Below, piece after piece: positions 49,242-58,059 of a stretch of 64,000 nucleotides of DNA. Position numbers and translations under genes: made by a program. How positions within the stretch are numbered: the stretch's first letter is position 1; each line of letters starts with the position of its first letter. The stretch is from Arthrobacter sp. cf158 (GTDB lineage: Bacteria; Actinomycetota; Actinomycetes; Actinomycetales; Micrococcaceae), in the NCBI RefSeq assembly GCF_900106835.1, contig NZ_FNNR01000008.1, positions 182,138 through 246,137 on the forward strand, given 5' to 3'. Under the pieces are notes generated by a model. It was given only the letters and a program-made list of their open reading frames with translations, was not told the DNA's origin and did not search any database.

Positions 49242-50902
49242 TGCGCGCGTTCCTCGTGCTTGGCGGCGTCGCCGCGGGGGATCTTCCGGAAAAGGCTGCG
49301 AACCGGTGTCACGGAGACCATGACGGCGATGACGGCCAGTACGATGCCGATCGTGGGGAGTGGGCTGGGGCCAATAGGATCGAGGCCTGGTTTGGGCGGG
49401 AAGAATCCATACCAGGCGTTGCCGGTGCTGATCAGCAGGACGGCTGCCTGTCCCAAGCAGTACGCGGCCAGCGTCCTGACTATGCGGTACATGCTGATGG
49501 CCCGCAGCGCGGCGTCCAGGCCTGTGTTCCCGATTGACTCGGGGATACCTCGACGGCGGCGCACTTTCAGGATGGCTGCTGCGCCGGCCAGTGCCACCAC
49601 CATGGAGACAAGAACAGATGCCGGCCACGTCTTGGGGCTGAATGGCTTTACTTCTCCAGCCACAGCGAAAGCCACAGCCAGTGCCAACACCAGGGCGCTG
49701 CCTATCGCAAAGGACAGCAACCCCCGGGAAACGGGTTGGAGCGGCCACTGTACCGGAGCGTTGGAGGCTCCATAGTTCCTGGCTGTCAGGAGATCGCCCG
49801 CTGCTATGGCAGCCAAGAGAATCACGGCGATCATGCCGGTGATCGATGGAAAAGCCCACGGCTCAGGTGTTCGGGCCGGGATGAGGATCGCTGTGTAGCC
49901 GGCCAGTGCCGCAGTTCCGCCCACCACACCCAACGCGGCGCCGATGGAGAGACTGAGCCGGGCTGCCCCGTGGGTTCGTGGATCAGTGCGGAGCGTAGTG
50001 GCACTGATGGTCTTGTTTTCTGTGAGGAGTGACGGGAGTTCGGGAACGCGCCACCACCACATGACCAGGAGTACAGCCATGTTGACCAAGCCAAGCGCAT
50101 TGAACCAGGACGACTGCCACAAGGCTCCGGGAGCTGGCTGTGCTGCGAAGTTCCCGGCGATGCCCGCGAGCCCGGCTGCGATGGTGGCCACCGTCCGGAG
50201 CAAACGGTTGGCGGCTATGGACCTCAAGACACTGTTGTCGGCACCATCCAGCGTTTCCAAGCGTCGCCGTCGAGCAATCAGCAGGAGGACCAGCCACGTT
50301 CCCAGGGCGAGAACCAGCAAGGCCCCGCCCAGCCAGGCGGCCAGCTCCCACCCGTGAATCCTGCCCTCCTGCCCTTGACCCATGTATCCGTTATCCAACG
50401 GCGGCGCCTGGCCCGGTGGGGTGGGCAGCACCGGTGTGTGGGCCGGGAGCGTGGCAATCCAGGCAATGACCAACGCTGCGAATGCAAAGATCGTGGCGGT
50501 GGTCCAGGCAAGTTTGCGGGGAAGGAAGTCCCTGATCCTTCGGACGGCCAGTTCGGCGTACCGGCGGGGCGCCTTGGGTGCTGGGTAGCTCAGCTGGCCC
50601 AACGCATGGACAGCGAGGCAGGCCAGAATTGGCCACGCCAATGCGCTGGCTATCTGCTCGGCAGTGGCCGGCGCGCTTGACGCAGTTGGATTCACCCGCA
50701 GGATCCCCGTATTCATGGCTCCCTGCAGGGAACTGGCCATCCACCCGATGATGCCCACCCAGAGGCCGTGCGACGCGACGGATTGGGCATCCGGTTTCGA
50801 CCACACCTGCATCCGAAGGAACAGGTACACGATCACCGCGCCCACAACAGGGCCCAGGAACAACAGCGGTGGCAGGCTCAAGAACACGACGAAGACCCCC
50901 AA
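49238..50902 (-). CDS. Large polytopic membrane protein, first gene of the GntR operon
   Basis: A 554-residue integral membrane protein with roughly a dozen hydrophobic helices and Arg-rich cytoplasmic loops; no transporter or enzyme signature recognised. Neighbouring a YtrA-type regulator suggests a membrane or transport stress role. The TTG at 50902 lies six bases after TGATAC, the -10 of a promoter inside the palindrome; a GTG at 50887 is an alternative start. Its stop overlaps the GntR start. I cannot assign a function. Confidence 0.78.
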   Translation of the reverse strand: MGVFVVFLSLPPLLFLGPVVGAVIVYLFLRMQVWSKPDAQSVASHGLWVGIIGWMASSLQGAMNTGILRVNPTASSAPATAEQIASALAWPILACLAVHALGQLSYPAPKAPRRYAELAVRRIRDFLPRKLAWTTATIFAFAALVIAWIATLPAHTPVLPTPPGQAPPLDNGYMGQGQEGRIHGWELAAWLGGALLVLALGTWLVLLLIARRRRLETLDGADNSVLRSIAANRLLRTVATIAAGLAGIAGNFAAQPAPGALWQSSWFNALGLVNMAVLLVMWWWRVPELPSLLTENKTISATTLRTDPRTHGAARLSLSIGAALGVVGGTAALAGYTAILIPARTPEPWAFPSITGMIAVILLAAIAAGDLLTARNYGASNAPVQWPLQPVSRGLLSFAIGSALVLALAVAFAVAGEVKPFSPKTWPASVLVSMVVALAGAAAILKVRRRRGIPESIGNTGLDAALRAISMYRIVRTLAAYCLGQAAVLLISTGNAWYGFFPPKPGLDPIGPSPLPTIGIVLAVIAVMVSVTPVRSLFRKIPRGDAAKHEERAQ

Positions 50903-50905
50903 GTC

Positions 50906-50951
50906 TTTGTATCAAATGCTTGCTATCAATGTATCAAGCATTTGATACAAA
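50906..50951 (-). promoter_or_regulatory. Promoter embedded in a 17+17 bp perfect palindrome (GntR operator)
   Basis: TTTGTATCAAATGCTTG (50906-50922) and its exact complement (50935-50951) flank a 12-base centre. On the minus strand TTGATA and TGATAC lie 17 bases apart as -35 and -10 boxes, so a bound dimer would cover the whole promoter. TATCAA also occurs as direct repeats at 50910, 50924 and 50932. Confidence 0.85.
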
Positions 50952-50979
50952 AGTTGTGGGGGATGGTGCGCGTTGCGCG

Positions 50980-51948
50980 TTAGTCGTCGAAGGGCTTGAC
51001 CTGTTCCACGGACACAATCTTCCGCTCGGATCCCCGGGCCACCTGGCAGACGATGACCTCGCCGGGAGAAAGGAAGGGGTCAGTGGTGGGAAGGAGAGCC
51101 CGCAGCGCCTGCGACATGTGCTGGCCCAGCTGCTTAAGGGCCGTGGGCAGCGCCGGGCGATGAGTGCAGACTGCGATTGGCACCTGCTTATCGAACAATG
51201 CCTCGACCGCCGCAGCCGTCTTCTTGGGAGAGCGCTGATGGTTGTGCTCCGTGAGGGCTTCCACCAGTTTCACCTTGGCCCCGCTGGCCTTGGCATAAGG
51301 GGCAATGGTGGCTACGCAGCGGGTCCACGGGCTGGTCACCACCCGCTGTGGTTTCCATACCTCCAACAGGCGTTGCACTGCCACTGCCTGCCGCTGACCC
51401 GTGGCGGCCAGCGGGCGGTCACCCTCAGCCTTGGTCCACGAGGACCGGGGTTTTGCCTTGGCATGGCGGATCAACACCAACGGCCACGTGTCCAGTTCAC
51501 CGCGGACGTGAGCCTTCTCAAGATATTCCAGGGGCTCCACGTCCGTGGGATTGCTCAGGAAGGAAGCCGCACGGTCCGGACTGCACCACATGACGCTGTC
51601 TACTTCCTTGCCGTCAGGGCGGAGCTGTGCCCCATTAACCTTAACGGCCCAGTACCGAACCACTTTCAGGCCAGCGGCCACATGATAGTGAATCGCGGGG
51701 AGCGGTATGCCCAGCGGCGCCTGGAGGCCTATCTCCTCCCACACTTCACGCGCGGCGCACTCCGGGACGGTTTCGCCGGCGTCGAGCTTTCCTTTGGGCC
51801 ATGACCAATCGTCGTAGCGCGGCCGGTGAATCAGAAGAACCTCAAGGGCGCCCTTGCTGACGCGCCAAGGAATAGCGCCGGCTGCAACTACGGCAACCGG
51901 CTCACCGGGGTGGTCTGTCTGATCCTGCACGGGGGTATCGCTGTTCAA
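50980..51948 (-). CDS. MutT1-like Nudix hydrolase fused to a histidine phosphatase domain
   Basis: A 322-residue two-domain enzyme. The Nudix box at residues 53-75 (GKLDAGETVPECAAREVWEEIGL) has all metal-binding positions. The second domain starts at WPLVLIRHAKAK (Arg161-His162) with the distal His in VCTHRPAL, the histidine phosphatase (RHG) fold. Mycobacterial MutT1 with this build hydrolyses 8-oxo-dGTP, 8-oxo-GTP and diadenosine polyphosphates. The TTG start has AAAGGA five to six bases upstream, which overlaps the stop of ppk nine bases away, so the two are cotranscribed. Confidence 0.93.
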   Translation of the reverse strand: MNSDTPVQDQTDHPGEPVAVVAAGAIPWRVSKGALEVLLIHRPRYDDWSWPKGKLDAGETVPECAAREVWEEIGLQAPLGIPLPAIHYHVAAGLKVVRYWAVKVNGAQLRPDGKEVDSVMWCSPDRAASFLSNPTDVEPLEYLEKAHVRGELDTWPLVLIRHAKAKPRSSWTKAEGDRPLAATGQRQAVAVQRLLEVWKPQRVVTSPWTRCVATIAPYAKASGAKVKLVEALTEHNHQRSPKKTAAAVEALFDKQVPIAVCTHRPALPTALKQLGQHMSQALRALLPTTDPFLSPGEVIVCQVARGSERKIVSVEQVKPFDD

Positions 51949-51957
51949 GTGGTTCCT

Positions 51958-54207
51958 TTACCGCCGGGCCGATGCGCGCTGCCGTGAACGCGATTCCAGA
52001 AGCCAGGACTGCATGTCCAGGAGCGGCTTGCCGTCCTGGTCCAGGTGGAACCTCGTCCAATGGCCTTGGTTGTCCAGGTGCCAGCTCGCCGTTCCGTCGT
52101 CCACGTACCGACGCATCAGGTCCATGACCGTTGCTGTGTCTTCCTTGCTGGCCAGCTGGACCAGGGCCTCCACGCGGCGGTCCAGGTTACGGTGCATCAT
52201 GTCGGCTGAGCCGATGTACACCACGGGCTCACCGCCATTGCCAAAGGCAAAGACGCGTGAGTGTTCAAGGAACCGGCCAAGGACGGAACGGACAGTGATG
52301 TTTTCGCTGAGCCCCGGCACGCCCGGACGCAGCGAGCAGATACCGCGGACCACCACGTCAACCTTCACGCCGGCCTGTGAGGCACGGTAGAGGGCATCAA
52401 TAATGGCTTCGTCCACCATTGAGTTGACCTTGATCTGAACGAGCCCCGGGATGCCGGCGCGGGCGTTGCGGATTTCGGTTTCGATTCGGTCCACCAACCC
52501 GGCCCGGACCGATCGCGGTGCCACAAGAAGCCTCTTGAAAGTGGACTTGGGGGCGTAGCCGGAGAGCTGGTTGAAGAGCTTGGAAAGGTCTTCGCCCACT
52601 TGCTCATTTGCCGTCAGCAGGCCGAGGTCCTCATAGTAGCGGGCCGTACGGGGGTGGTAGTTGCCCGTGCCGATGTGGCAGTAACGGCGCAGGCCATCCA
52701 CTTCCTGACGGACTACCAAGGACAACTTGCAGTGCGTCTTCAGGCCAACGATGCCGTAGACCACGTGCACGCCGGCCTGTTCCAGCTTGCGGGCCCAGGA
52801 GATATTCGCTTGCTCGTCAAAGCGTGCCTTGATCTCAACAAGGGCCAGGACCTGCTTGCCCGCCTCTGCTGCGTCGATCAGGGCGTCGACGATGGGGGAG
52901 TCGCCGGATGTGCGGTACAGCGTCTGCTTGATGGCCTGGACCTTAGGGTCCGCGGCTGCCTGCTCCAGGAAGGCCTGGACGGACGTAGAGAACGAGTCGT
53001 ACGGGTGGTGGAGCAGGATGTCGCGTCGCCGCATGGCGGCAAAGACATTCGCGGCCTTGGACGTCTCAGACTCGTTGAGGTATCGCGAGGTGTGCGGCAC
53101 GTGCTTGGGGTAGTGAAGATCGGCGCGGTCGATGCCGCTGATCGCGGACAGCCCGCGGAGATCCAGGGGAGCAGGCACAGAGTAGACCTCTGACTCCTCA
53201 ACCCCAAGTTCCCGAATCAGCAGTGCCTTGATGTTCGGGTTGATGTCCGTGGTGACTTCCAAACGCACGGGAGGGCCGAAGCGGCGGCGCAGCAGTTCCT
53301 TCTCCAAGGCCTGCAGGAGGTTCTCGGCGTCGTCCTCTTCTACTTCCAGGTCCTCATTGCGGGTGACACGGAAGGTATGGTGCTCCAGCACCTCCATGCC
53401 GGGGAAGAGCTTATCCAGATGGACAGCGATGACTTCTTCCAAGGCGATGAACCGGGCCACGCGGCCAGGGATGGCACCCGCACGGGGACCGTCCACCGAG
53501 ATGAGGCGGGGGAGCTGGTCCGGAACCTTCACACGGGCAAAGAGTTCCTTGTCGCTGATCGGATTGCTCACGATCACGGCGAGGTTCAGGGAGAGGCCGG
53601 AGATGTACGGGAAGGGGTGGGCTGGGTCCACGGCCAAGGGGGTCAGGATCGGGAAGACCTTCTCCTGGAACATGATGCTGATCCGGTGGCGGGCATCCTC
53701 ATCGAGTTCGTGCCAGTGCATGATGTGGATGTGCTCGTAAGCCAGGGCAGGGCGGATCTGCTCTGCGAAGACCCGCGCATGGCGTTCCTGCAGCTTATGG
53801 GCCTCTTCGCCGATCTGCTCCAGCACCTCGATGGGGCTCAGCCCTGCGGGGGAAGGGACGGCAAGGCCGGTGGCGATGCGGCGCTTGAGGCCGGCCACCC
53901 GGACCATGAAGAACTCGTCCAGGTTGGAAGCGAAGATCGAGAGGAAGTTGACGCGTTCCAGCAAGAACAGGTCAGGATCCTCGGCGAGCTCCAGTACGCG
54001 GGAGTTGAACGCAAGCCAACTCAGCTCACGGTCCAGGAAACGGTCCGGGGAGATGTCGCCTTCCGGCTCCAGGCTCGGTGCAAACTCAGGAATATCGATG
54101 CGGTCCTGGGTGGCTCGCGAGGCCGGCACTTCCGATGATCCGAAGCGCGGGGGCAGGGTTGCACCCTTCGAGGTGGATCCGGCGGTGCCGACGGGGTCCG
54201 GCTGCAT
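51958..54207 (-). CDS. ppk: Polyphosphate kinase 1
   Basis: A 749-residue enzyme reversibly making inorganic polyphosphate from ATP. Order: N-terminal domain from DRELSWLAFNSRVLELAEDP, head domain, and two phospholipase D-like catalytic domains. The autophosphorylated His is in LKTHCKLSLVVRQE, the second active-site His in FLEHSRVFAFGNG, and RYCHIGTGNYHPRTARYYEDLGLLT lies between. The ATG has AGGAGA five bases upstream. First gene of the ppk-MutT1 pair, a combination repeated in actinobacteria. Confidence 0.96.
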   Translation of the reverse strand: MQPDPVGTAGSTSKGATLPPRFGSSEVPASRATQDRIDIPEFAPSLEPEGDISPDRFLDRELSWLAFNSRVLELAEDPDLFLLERVNFLSIFASNLDEFFMVRVAGLKRRIATGLAVPSPAGLSPIEVLEQIGEEAHKLQERHARVFAEQIRPALAYEHIHIMHWHELDEDARHRISIMFQEKVFPILTPLAVDPAHPFPYISGLSLNLAVIVSNPISDKELFARVKVPDQLPRLISVDGPRAGAIPGRVARFIALEEVIAVHLDKLFPGMEVLEHHTFRVTRNEDLEVEEDDAENLLQALEKELLRRRFGPPVRLEVTTDINPNIKALLIRELGVEESEVYSVPAPLDLRGLSAISGIDRADLHYPKHVPHTSRYLNESETSKAANVFAAMRRRDILLHHPYDSFSTSVQAFLEQAAADPKVQAIKQTLYRTSGDSPIVDALIDAAEAGKQVLALVEIKARFDEQANISWARKLEQAGVHVVYGIVGLKTHCKLSLVVRQEVDGLRRYCHIGTGNYHPRTARYYEDLGLLTANEQVGEDLSKLFNQLSGYAPKSTFKRLLVAPRSVRAGLVDRIETEIRNARAGIPGLVQIKVNSMVDEAIIDALYRASQAGVKVDVVVRGICSLRPGVPGLSENITVRSVLGRFLEHSRVFAFGNGGEPVVYIGSADMMHRNLDRRVEALVQLASKEDTATVMDLMRRYVDDGTASWHLDNQGHWTRFHLDQDGKPLLDMQSWLLESRSRQRASARR

Positions 54208-54310
54208 GGGGTTCTCCTAAGCTCAGGACGGGGTTTCCTCCCACATTACAAGCAATTGTGGTGCCCGAATCCAAGATGTCACCGGCTTTCCGTCCGGCGA
54301 TCTCCCAAGG

Positions 54311-55282
54311 TTAATTTTTGGTTACCGGACCATACATCACGTCGGTATCCCAACGAACGAAGCCGAGTTTCTGATAAAGGGCTACCGCAGCTGCGTTGTC
54401 GGCGTCTACGTAGAGCATCACCGCATGCAGGCCCTTGTCCTGGAGATGGTTGATACCCGCTACCGTCAACGCCTTGCCAAGACCCAGCCCTTGGGCCGCC
54501 GGCGTAACGCCCACCACGTACACCTCGCCGATGGCCGGGTGCGGACCTTGGCGGGGATGGACCTTGGTCCAGTGGAATCCCAACAGCTCGCCGCCGTCAT
54601 TGACGGCCAACAGGAAGCCCCCGGGATCGAACCAGTCCTCCGCCTTGCGGGCTTCCAGATCCGCCAGGGTCATCGAACCCTGTTCGGGGTGGTGCGAGAA
54701 CGCTGCGCGGTTGGCGTCCAGCCATGCTTGCTCGTCCTGGCCCGGCACGAAGGCGCGGAGGGAGACGCCATCCGGCAGGCCGGCGTCGGGCAGTGCAGAG
54801 GCCGAGGACATCAGCCGCATCTTCCACAGTTCACGTACTGGCCCGTATCCGAAGCGCGCGGCGAGTTCGGCGGCGGCTTCATGATTGCCGTGGGACCAGG
54901 CGCTCAAGCCGTCAAGGCTTCGTTTGCCCTGGAGTGCGCCCAGTAACCTGCCCGCCACACCCTGGTTGCGGTAGCTCGGGTGGACGGCCAACTCCAGCAC
55001 GCCGCTCTGGTCCGGGCCTTCAACGACGACGGCGATTCCCGCGAGGTCCTCGGCGGTGGCCGGATCTGAGTCCTCGTCAGGAGCATAGAGGGCAAAGGAG
55101 AGGACGGAATGGTCGCCCGCGTCGACACCCCGCAGCATCACCAGAGTCTGCTCAGAGAGGGGAGGGTTCCCGTCGGACTCCTCCGCAGCGGCGGCGAGGG
55201 TCTTGAAGTCTTTCAGGAGCTCGGTGTCCAAGGCGCCGTTGATGATCAGTACGGGCCAGTTTTCCGGATGCGCGTGACTCAT
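54311..55282 (-). CDS. mshD: Mycothiol synthase (mycothiol acetyltransferase)
   Basis: A 323-residue tandem GNAT protein that acetylates Cys-GlcN-Ins with acetyl-CoA, the last step of mycothiol synthesis. The N-terminal GNAT half has LELAVHPSYRNQGVAGRLLGAL; the active C-terminal half has GEVYVVGVTPAAQGLGLGKALTVAGINHLQDKGLHAVMLYVDADNAAAVALYQKLGFVRWDTDVMY. Its presence identifies a mycothiol-using actinobacterium. It lies downstream of glnR on the same strand with its own -10 box. Confidence 0.95.
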   Translation of the reverse strand: MSHAHPENWPVLIINGALDTELLKDFKTLAAAAEESDGNPPLSEQTLVMLRGVDAGDHSVLSFALYAPDEDSDPATAEDLAGIAVVVEGPDQSGVLELAVHPSYRNQGVAGRLLGALQGKRSLDGLSAWSHGNHEAAAELAARFGYGPVRELWKMRLMSSASALPDAGLPDGVSLRAFVPGQDEQAWLDANRAAFSHHPEQGSMTLADLEARKAEDWFDPGGFLLAVNDGGELLGFHWTKVHPRQGPHPAIGEVYVVGVTPAAQGLGLGKALTVAGINHLQDKGLHAVMLYVDADNAAAVALYQKLGFVRWDTDVMYGPVTKN

Positions 55283-55288
55283 GATGCA

Positions 55289-55294
55289 AGGCTA
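55289..55294 (-). promoter_or_regulatory. -10 box of mshD
   Basis: TAGCCT on the minus strand, six bases before the ATG at 55282. Confidence 0.45.
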
Positions 55295-55445
55295 TACGTC
55301 CCACGCAAGCCGCGTGATTTGATGTCCCGGCGCAACGGCGGTAGTCTCGTTATCTCGCTCGGCTTTCGACTGGTTCGTCAGTGAGTGTTGGGGGGATCCA
55401 CCAGTGGGGTGGCCTCGATACGTTCGACCCGTATGTCCTCCACCA

Positions 55446-55493
55446 AAAGCAGAAGAGGCCCGGATCCACAAGGATCCGGGCCTCTTCTGCTTT
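55446..55493. terminator. 22-bp perfect terminator hairpin
   Basis: Positions 55446-55467 and 55472-55493 are exactly complementary, with loop ACAA and A/T runs at both ends, so it can end transcription on either strand. It lies 36 bases downstream of the glnR stop. Confidence 0.88.
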
Positions 55494-55529
55494 GTTGCAG
55501 CGGGTTCTTCGGTGAAGCGGCGGGCAGGC

Positions 55530-56228
55530 TCAGGCTTCCGAGAGTTCATCATCGGGGAGCCTGACCAGTGTGAGCCGGTACCCGACGTTGCGTACCGTGC
55601 TGATCAGGTTCTCGTGGTCCACGCCCAACTTGGCCCTGAGTCGCCGGATATGGACATCCACGGTCCTGGTGCCTCCGTAATAGTCGTAGCCCCACACTTC
55701 GGTCAGCAATTGCTGGCGGGTGAACACACGGCCCGGGTGCTGTGCCAAGTACTTCAGGAGTTCGAACTCCTTGAACGTCAGGTTCAGGGGTTGGCCATTC
55801 ACACGCGCTGTGTAGCTCGCTTCGTCGATCACGACGCCGGCAGCCCGGATCTCGGTCTGGGTCTCCTCTTCGCCGGTGACGGCTCGCGCCATGGCCAGGC
55901 GGATCCGCGCTTCCACTTCGGCGGGTCCTGCGGAGTCCAGCACGATGTCATCTACTGCCCAGGCGGAGGAGACAGCAGCCATGCCGCCTTCCGTGAGGAT
56001 CAGCATGAGGGGTGCGCTCAGGCCGGTGGCCTTGAGCAGCTGCGTCAGTGAGCGGGCGCCCACCAGGTCCTTGCGGGCATCCAGGAAAACGATGTCCGTA
56101 GGATCGGTTTCGAGCAGGGCGGTGGGTTCTGCCGGGAGGATGTGCACGCGGTGGTTGAGCAATTCCAAGGCAGGCAGAATGTCCACCGAAGAGCCGGTGC
56201 TGTTCGTTAGGAGCAGGATGTGCGACAT
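55530..56228 (-). CDS. glnR: GlnR-type orphan response regulator of nitrogen metabolism
   Basis: A 232-residue OmpR-like regulator. The N-terminal receiver-like domain opens MSHILLLTNSTGSSVDILPALELLNHRVHILPAEP and has VFLDARKDLVGARSLTQLL, which match actinobacterial GlnR, whose receiver is not phosphorylated in the usual way. The winged helix (about 130-222) has LNLTFKEFELLKYLAQHPGRVFTRQQLLTEVWGYDYYGGTRTVDVHIRRLRAKLG. GlnR activates glnA, amtB and nitrate genes when nitrogen is scarce. No kinase gene adjoins it. The ATG at 56228 has GGAGGA four to five bases upstream, which excludes the longer reading. Confidence 0.92.
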   Translation of the reverse strand: MSHILLLTNSTGSSVDILPALELLNHRVHILPAEPTALLETDPTDIVFLDARKDLVGARSLTQLLKATGLSAPLMLILTEGGMAAVSSAWAVDDIVLDSAGPAEVEARIRLAMARAVTGEEETQTEIRAAGVVIDEASYTARVNGQPLNLTFKEFELLKYLAQHPGRVFTRQQLLTEVWGYDYYGGTRTVDVHIRRLRAKLGVDHENLISTVRNVGYRLTLVRLPDDELSEA

Positions 56229-56488
56229 AGTTCCTCCAATGGGCTTTACGCGCATCATCGGGCGTCGAAACCGGAGTCTCACCGGTCGGTCACAGCGCGC
56301 GTGCACCTCTGCCCGTTGTAACGGGATGAAGGCAAACACGGTGCGCCGTTGAAGTCTGAGTATACCCATCAGGGCCCCGCCAGACAGGGATTCGTGACGG
56401 GCAGGCGCCGGAATTACGACATATTGGGCCGGGTTAAGGCAGGATTGTCGAGAGGTCGTAAGGCGCATCGGATTGAGGTCGGCACACA

Positions 56489-57223
56489 GTGAAGTCTTGG
56501 AGCATCGGGGTATTTGGACTCGTGGCGCTCGCAGCCATCGTGGCCAGCACCTTCGTTTCCCGGGAAGCCATGGTGGGCGTTGGCATCGCGGCGTCCGCGG
56601 CTGTCGGGATTGGCTGGCCCCATTTCCTTGGAGTGCCGGCCAAGAAGACGCTGGCATCCGTCATCGCTTTGGCCGGCGCGGGATCAGCAGTGACTGCCGC
56701 GTACATGCCGGCACCAGGGTTCCTGGATGGAGCACCGGCCTTTATTGCCTTGGGCGTGATGGCAGTGTTCATCGTCCAGCTGGTCCGGGGCACTGGCCAG
56801 GCCCAACGCCTGGAATCCACACTGGGATGTTGCGCGGGAGTCCTTTTGAACTGCCTGGGCGCCGGGTGGATTGCCAGCGCCCGGTTCAACGGCGTACGGG
56901 AGATGGTCCTGGTGGCCGGCCTGAGCGCTGCTGTGGCCCTCCTGATCGGAATCATCCGCTGGCCGGACCGCATCGTGGCGCCCCTTGGTGTGGTGATGGC
57001 GGGCCTCATGGGGCCACTGGCCGGCCTCGTCTTCTCTGATATCGCGGTCCTCCCCGCCGCCCTGGTGGGCGTCGTGGTGGGGTCCGTGCTGGTGTGCTTC
57101 CGGCGGATGACCACCCTCCGCCGGGGACGCCTCAACATTCCTGCAGCTGTGGGAATGGGCGTAGCGCCTGTTTGGGCCGTGGGGGCTTTGGCATACTTCA
57201 TTGACAAACTACTCATCTACTAA
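56489..57223 (+). CDS. Hypothetical polytopic membrane protein
   Basis: A 244-residue protein with about eight hydrophobic helices and almost no large loops; basic residues cluster at FRRMTTLRRGR near residue 205, which should be cytoplasmic. The GTG start has only a weak GAGG about ten bases upstream. Family not recognised; conserved-looking neighbours are glnR on the other strand and the 37-residue membrane protein 16 bases downstream. Confidence 0.72.
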   Translation: MKSWSIGVFGLVALAAIVASTFVSREAMVGVGIAASAAVGIGWPHFLGVPAKKTLASVIALAGAGSAVTAAYMPAPGFLDGAPAFIALGVMAVFIVQLVRGTGQAQRLESTLGCCAGVLLNCLGAGWIASARFNGVREMVLVAGLSAAVALLIGIIRWPDRIVAPLGVVMAGLMGPLAGLVFSDIAVLPAALVGVVVGSVLVCFRRMTTLRRGRLNIPAAVGMGVAPVWAVGALAYFIDKLLIY

Positions 57224-57227
57224 CGGT

Positions 57228-57233
57228 TAGGAT
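57228..57233 (+). promoter_or_regulatory. -10 box of the 37-residue protein gene
   Basis: TAGGAT, six bases before the ATG at 57240 and five bases after the previous stop. Confidence 0.55.
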
Positions 57234-57239
57234 GGCATC

Positions 57240-57353
57240 ATGTCTGTACTCGCATTTGAAATCTTCTTCCTCGTTCTCCTTGGCCTGGCAAGCGTTGCCA
57301 TGGCTTGGTTTGCAGGTTTTGTCGTTTACCGCCTTTTCCAGGGCCAGAAGTAA
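57240..57353 (+). CDS. 37-residue single-TM membrane protein
   Basis: A very short gene encoding MSVLAFEIFFLVLLGLAS followed by a second hydrophobic stretch and the basic end VYRLFQGQK. It is one transmembrane helix with a cytoplasmic basic tail. Support comes from the -10 box at the standard six-base spacing, a clean ATG-TAA frame, the position filling the gap between two genes, and a composition typical of small membrane proteins. Function unknown. Confidence 0.6.
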   Translation: MSVLAFEIFFLVLLGLASVAMAWFAGFVVYRLFQGQK

Positions 57354-57389
57354 GCCTTCTGATCCTGCTTTCCACGCAAGGTAGTCGTT

Positions 57390-57989
57390 GTGCCTATTGA
57401 GATCCCAACAGACCTGACGCCTGAACTCGTCCCGCTTTCCTGGCTCATTGGTGAGTGGGAGGGCCGCGGCCGGCTCGGCAGCGGTGACGAGGATTCGGAG
57501 CATTTCGTCCAGCATGCCTCCTTCACCCATAACGGTCTTCCGTACCTGCAGTACCGGGCCGAAACCTGGCTCGCTGATGACGCCGGCACAAAGCTGCGTC
57601 CGCTGACGGTTGAGACCGGTTTCTGGGCTTTGGAGCGGAAGCTCCAGGAGGGCGACGGCGGTCCTGGGCTGATCCCGGCCGACATCGTTCCGGTGCTCAA
57701 GACGGCCGATGACGTTGAGGAGCGCCGCAACAAAGACGGCGGCTTCGATATCTCTGTCTCGATCGCCCACCCCGGCGGCATCACAGAGCTCTATTACGGC
57801 CAGATCAAGGGCCCGCAGATCCAGCTAAGCACTGACATGGTGATGCGCGGCAGCCACTCCAAGGAGTACACCGCCGCCACCCGGATCTTCGGCCTGGTGG
57901 ACGGCAACCTCTTGTGGCGTTGGGATGTGGCCGCCAGCGGTAAAGCTCTCGAAGCCCACGCCTCTGCCTTCCTCCACAAGGTGTCCTGA
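57390..57989 (+). CDS. Nitrobindin-like haem-binding FABP-family protein
   Basis: A 199-residue beta-barrel protein of the DUF1794/nitrobindin family (compare M. tuberculosis Rv2717c), which binds ferric haem and can isomerise peroxynitrite to nitrate. The GxWxGxG signature is GEWEGRG at residues 21-27, and the proximal His is near the C-terminus (AHASAFLHKVS). Start GTG at 57390; no strong ribosome site is seen. It is 36 bases after the 37-residue gene and 70 before the flavodoxin-like gene. Confidence 0.88.
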   Translation: MPIEIPTDLTPELVPLSWLIGEWEGRGRLGSGDEDSEHFVQHASFTHNGLPYLQYRAETWLADDAGTKLRPLTVETGFWALERKLQEGDGGPGLIPADIVPVLKTADDVEERRNKDGGFDISVSIAHPGGITELYYGQIKGPQIQLSTDMVMRGSHSKEYTAATRIFGLVDGNLLWRWDVAASGKALEAHASAFLHKVS

Positions 57990-58059
57990 CCCGGGAAAGG
58001 CGTACTTGGCCCGAGGCCTCACTTTTCGTTCCGCACGCAACCAGCAGAAGGAGCAGACA

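Noticed and set aside
55381..55520. Short open frames across the 22-bp terminator hairpin
   Set aside because: They cross a perfect terminator stem, have no ribosome site and encode no recognisable peptide.
56229..56488. GlnR box in front of glnR
   Set aside because: GAAAC and GTAAC-like pentamers occur but not with the required spacing to form a convincing box.
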